This document shows, piece after piece, positions 61,529 through 64,000 of a DNA stretch of 64,000 nucleotides. The position numbers and the translations under genes are program-made. Below the pieces are notes generated by a model. That model did not search any database. It was not told the origin of the DNA and worked only from the letters and a program-made list of their open reading frames with translations. Within the stretch, counting starts at the first letter, position 1, and each line of letters begins with the position of its first letter. This stretch comes from an uncultured Spirochaetota bacterium (GTDB taxonomy: Bacteria > Spirochaetota > Spirochaetia > Treponematales > Rectinemataceae): positions 1 through 64,000 of the forward strand of contig CAIJMU010000155.1 in NCBI GenBank assembly GCA_903821875.1, read 5' to 3'.

Positions 61529-64000
61529 ATGTTCAAGCCTGTCGATCCAAAACGCAGTTTTCCCGAATCAGAAGAGGAGACAATCCGCTTCTGGGAATCG
61601 GAAGGCATATTCCAGAAGTCCATCTCGCAGCGCGAGGGACGGGAAGAATTCGTATTCTACGACGGCCCCCCCTTCGCCACGGGCCTCCCCCACTTCGGCC
61701 ATTTCGTGCCCGGCACGATCAAGGACATCATTCCCCGCTACAAGACGATGAAGGGCTTCAAGGTCGACCGCCGCTTCGGTTGGGATTGCCACGGCCTGCC
61801 CGTCGAGAACCTCATCGAAAAGGAGCTCGGACTCAACTCGAAGACCGACATCGAGAAGTTCGGCATTGCTAATTTCAACGAGGCCTGCCGCGCCTCGGTG
61901 CTGCGCTACACCAAGGAATGGCGCAGCATCATGACCCGCGCCGGCCGCTGGGTCGACTTCGAAAACGACTACAAGACCATGGAGCCCGACTACATGGAAT
62001 CGATCTGGTGGGTGATGAAGACGCTCTGGGACAAGGGCCTTGTGTACGAGGGACACTACATCCTCCCCTACTGCCCACGTTGTGCGACTGTATTGTCGAA
62101 CCACGAGCTCCAGCTCGGCGGCTACAAGGACGTACACGACCCGGCCATCACCATCCGTTTCCGCGTGAGCTCCGTGCCGAAGGGCTTTGCCGACGCGAGC
62201 CTGGCCGACGAGGCGCGGCCTGCCTACTTCCTGGCCTGGACCACCACCCCCTGGACCCTCCCCTCCAACCTTGCCCTCGCTCTCGGCAAGGACATCGACT
62301 ATGTCTGCGTGGAGGAGAGCGCTGCAGAGACCGGCGAGGCCCCGGCCAAGGCGGCGGTACGCTACATCCTGGCCGAGGCCCGCCTCGGCGATTTCTGGAA
62401 GGACAGCTCTGCAATCGAAGTGCTCTGGAAAAAGAAGGGCGCAGAGCTCCTCGGCCTTTCCTACGAACCCCTCTTCCCCTACTTCAAGGACCTCGCGTCC
62501 ACGGGAGCCTTCAAGACCTACCCGGGAGCCCATGTCACCACAGAGGACGGTACTGGCATCGTCCACACTGCCCCGGGCTTCGGCGAGGAGGACCAGGTCG
62601 TGCTCAAGGGCTCAGGCGTGCCGACCATCTGCCCCATCGACGCCGAGTGCCGCTTTACCGAAGAAGTTACCGACTATAAGGGTATTTTCGTCAAGGACGC
62701 CGACAGGGCCATCATGGACCGGCTCAAGGCCGAGGGAAAGCTCCACAGGCGCGAGCAGGTCCTCCACGCATATCCCCATTGCTGGAGGTGCGAGCACCCC
62801 CTCATCTACCGGGCCGTCGGCAGCTGGTTCGTCAAGATAGACCCGATCAAGCAATCGATGATCGAGAACAACCGCAAGGTCTACTGGGTGCCCGAGCACA
62901 TCAAGAACGGCCGCATGGGCAAGTGGCTCGAAGGCGCGAGGGACTGGGCCATCAGCCGCAACCGCTACTGGGGCAATCCCCTGCCCATCTGGAAGTGCCC
63001 CGACTGCGGAAAGACACGCTGCATCGGCTCGCGCGCGGAGCTCGAGGGGCTTTCCGGAAGGAAGGTGACCGACCTCCACAAGCACTTCGTCGACGAGATC
63101 ACCTTCCCCTGCGACTGCGGTTCGACAATGACGCGCATCCCCGAGGTCCTGGACTGCTGGTTCGAGTCGGGAGCCATGCCCTACGCCCAGGTCCACTATC
63201 CCTTCGAGAACAAGACGCATTTCGAGGAGCATTTTCCCGCCGACTTCATCAACGAGGGCCTCGACCAGACCCGGGGCTGGTTCTACACGCTGACGGTGCT
63301 GGCCGCCGGGCTCTTCGGCGACCGTGCCTTCAAGTCCTGCGTGGTCTCGGGCCTCGTCCTGGCCGACGACGGAAGGAAGATGTCGAAATCACTTCGCAAC
63401 TACACCGATCCGATGGAGGTCATGCAGAAGTTCGGCGCCGACGCGCTGCGCTTCTTCCTGATGAACTCCGCGGCAACCCGTGCCGACGACCTCCGCTATT
63501 CCGACGATGGCGTCAAGGAGGTCCTGAAAAGCGTCCTCCTCCCGATGCGGAACGCCTTCGGCTTCTTTGCCACCTATGCCAACATCGACGGGTGGCCGGA
63601 ACGCTTCGAAGGCGCCACCAGGGACGCCCAGGCGCCGAAGGAAGCCGGGAATTCCCTCGACCGCTGGATCCTGTCTGTCTGCGAGGGAATGGTCAAGGAG
63701 GTGGGGGACGCCCTCGAGGCCCTCGAGATGCAGGCGGCCATCGCGCCCATCGTCGACTTCATCGACCTTCTTAATAATTGGTACATACGTCGCTCGCGGC
63801 GCAGGTTCTGGCGGGCCAGCCCGGCGGGATCGGCGGCGGGGGGCGACAGCGACAAGCTGGAGGCCTATGCGACCCTCTACAGGGTCCTGGTCCGGCTCTC
63901 CCTGGTCACCGCTCCCATCCTTCCCTTCATCGCCGAGGAGATCTGGCGCAACCTGCGCAGTCCCGGCTGGGCAGAGTCTGTCCACCTTGCCGATTGGCCT
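61529..64000 (+). CDS. ileS: Isoleucyl-tRNA synthetase, eukaryote-like type 2 (3' end outside window)
   Basis: ATG 61529 has GGAGGAAA upstream; 824 codons are present, about 80% of the expected length, and the frame is open to the end. HIGH region DGPPFATGLPHFGHFVPGTIKD, RRFGWDCHGLPVE of the type-2 subgroup, editing domain (TTPWTLPSNLALAL), and DDGRKMSKSLRNYTDP are intact. Type-2 IleRS is the eukaryote-like form, associated in other bacteria with natural insensitivity to mupirocin. The anticodon-binding domain begins near the window edge. Confidence 0.95.
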   Translation, partial: MFKPVDPKRSFPESEEETIRFWESEGIFQKSISQREGREEFVFYDGPPFATGLPHFGHFVPGTIKDIIPRYKTMKGFKVDRRFGWDCHGLPVENLIEKELGLNSKTDIEKFGIANFNEACRASVLRYTKEWRSIMTRAGRWVDFENDYKTMEPDYMESIWWVMKTLWDKGLVYEGHYILPYCPRCATVLSNHELQLGGYKDVHDPAITIRFRVSSVPKGFADASLADEARPAYFLAWTTTPWTLPSNLALALGKDIDYVCVEESAAETGEAPAKAAVRYILAEARLGDFWKDSSAIEVLWKKKGAELLGLSYEPLFPYFKDLASTGAFKTYPGAHVTTEDGTGIVHTAPGFGEEDQVVLKGSGVPTICPIDAECRFTEEVTDYKGIFVKDADRAIMDRLKAEGKLHRREQVLHAYPHCWRCEHPLIYRAVGSWFVKIDPIKQSMIENNRKVYWVPEHIKNGRMGKWLEGARDWAISRNRYWGNPLPIWKCPDCGKTRCIGSRAELEGLSGRKVTDLHKHFVDEITFPCDCGSTMTRIPEVLDCWFESGAMPYAQVHYPFENKTHFEEHFPADFINEGLDQTRGWFYTLTVLAAGLFGDRAFKSCVVSGLVLADDGRKMSKSLRNYTDPMEVMQKFGADALRFFLMNSAATRADDLRYSDDGVKEVLKSVLLPMRNAFGFFATYANIDGWPERFEGATRDAQAPKEAGNSLDRWILSVCEGMVKEVGDALEALEMQAAIAPIVDFIDLLNNWYIRRSRRRFWRASPAGSAAGGDSDKLEAYATLYRVLVRLSLVTAPILPFIAEEIWRNLRSPGWAESVHLADWP

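Noticed and set aside
61568-62566. 332-aa minus-strand ORF
   Set aside because: Antisense to ileS.
1-64000. CRISPR array, rRNA operon, complete insertion sequence, replication origin
   Set aside because: No regularly spaced repeats, rRNA-like sequence, transposase with terminal repeats, or DnaA-box cluster was seen.

Overview
The window is a gene-dense, roughly 60% G+C bacterial chromosome segment with about 50 protein genes, one tRNA, several visible promoters and terminators, and two patches of decayed genes. The gene content suggests a spirochaete: a class I (archaeal-type) lysyl-tRNA synthetase, a eukaryote-like type-2 IleRS, an LCP protein together with lipoproteins, and a soluble [FeFe]-hydrogenase-like chemoreceptor. 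This assignment is an inference from gene content, with no phylogeny behind it.

Layout. 1-2.5 kb: the 3' end of secA, two strong hairpins, and an NFACT/RqcH-type ribosome quality-control gene. 2.5-7.4 kb: a minus-strand pair made of an AT-hook SNF2 helicase and a protein with a helicase-associated-like C-terminus. 7.4-8.0 kb: a mostly non-coding gap with a 50-bp palindrome and a small antitoxin-like gene. 8-21 kb: clpC, a three-gene ABC importer, a lipoprotein HtrA-like protease, a secreted protein with D-rich repeats, ftsH, tilS, rplY and tRNA-Gln. 21.5-28.8 kb: an extremely acidic small protein, then the rplU-prp-rpmA-obgE-nadD-yqeK-LCP-rsfS cluster and argS.

28.8-32.3 kb is the most irregular part. 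A retropepsin-like protease, a nuclease/transposase tail, a frameshifted Lgt-like gene fused to a truncated permease, and an RNA ligase are each bounded by copies of a short palindrome, GGGGTCTGACCCC. 32.3-36.7 kb holds a DUF167 gene, ligA, a SPOR-domain protein and a small exported protein. 36.8-43.5 kb is a plus-strand run: a LoaP-like antiterminator, a nucleotide-sugar dehydratase, a DegT aminotransferase, and a three-subunit molybdenum hydroxylase with a divergent catalytic subunit. An RsmI-like methyltransferase, an unknown gene and cca follow.

46.4-53.5 kb is a signalling island: two multi-domain kinases, a broken TetR-like/HD-GYP gene, a 36-codon relic of a glgC-like gene, and a NarL/NarX-type two-component pair. 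53.7-64 kb carries class I lysS, apparently leaderless; rsgA behind a structured leader with an 18-codon ORF; the hydrogenase-like chemoreceptor; pepF; ndk; and the first 824 codons of ileS.

The best candidates for something undescribed are the palindrome-bounded cassette array at 29.6-32.3 kb, the hydrogenase-like chemoreceptor at 57-59 kb, and the SNF2/partner pair at 2.6-7.4 kb. No CRISPR array, intact insertion sequence, rRNA or replication origin was seen.
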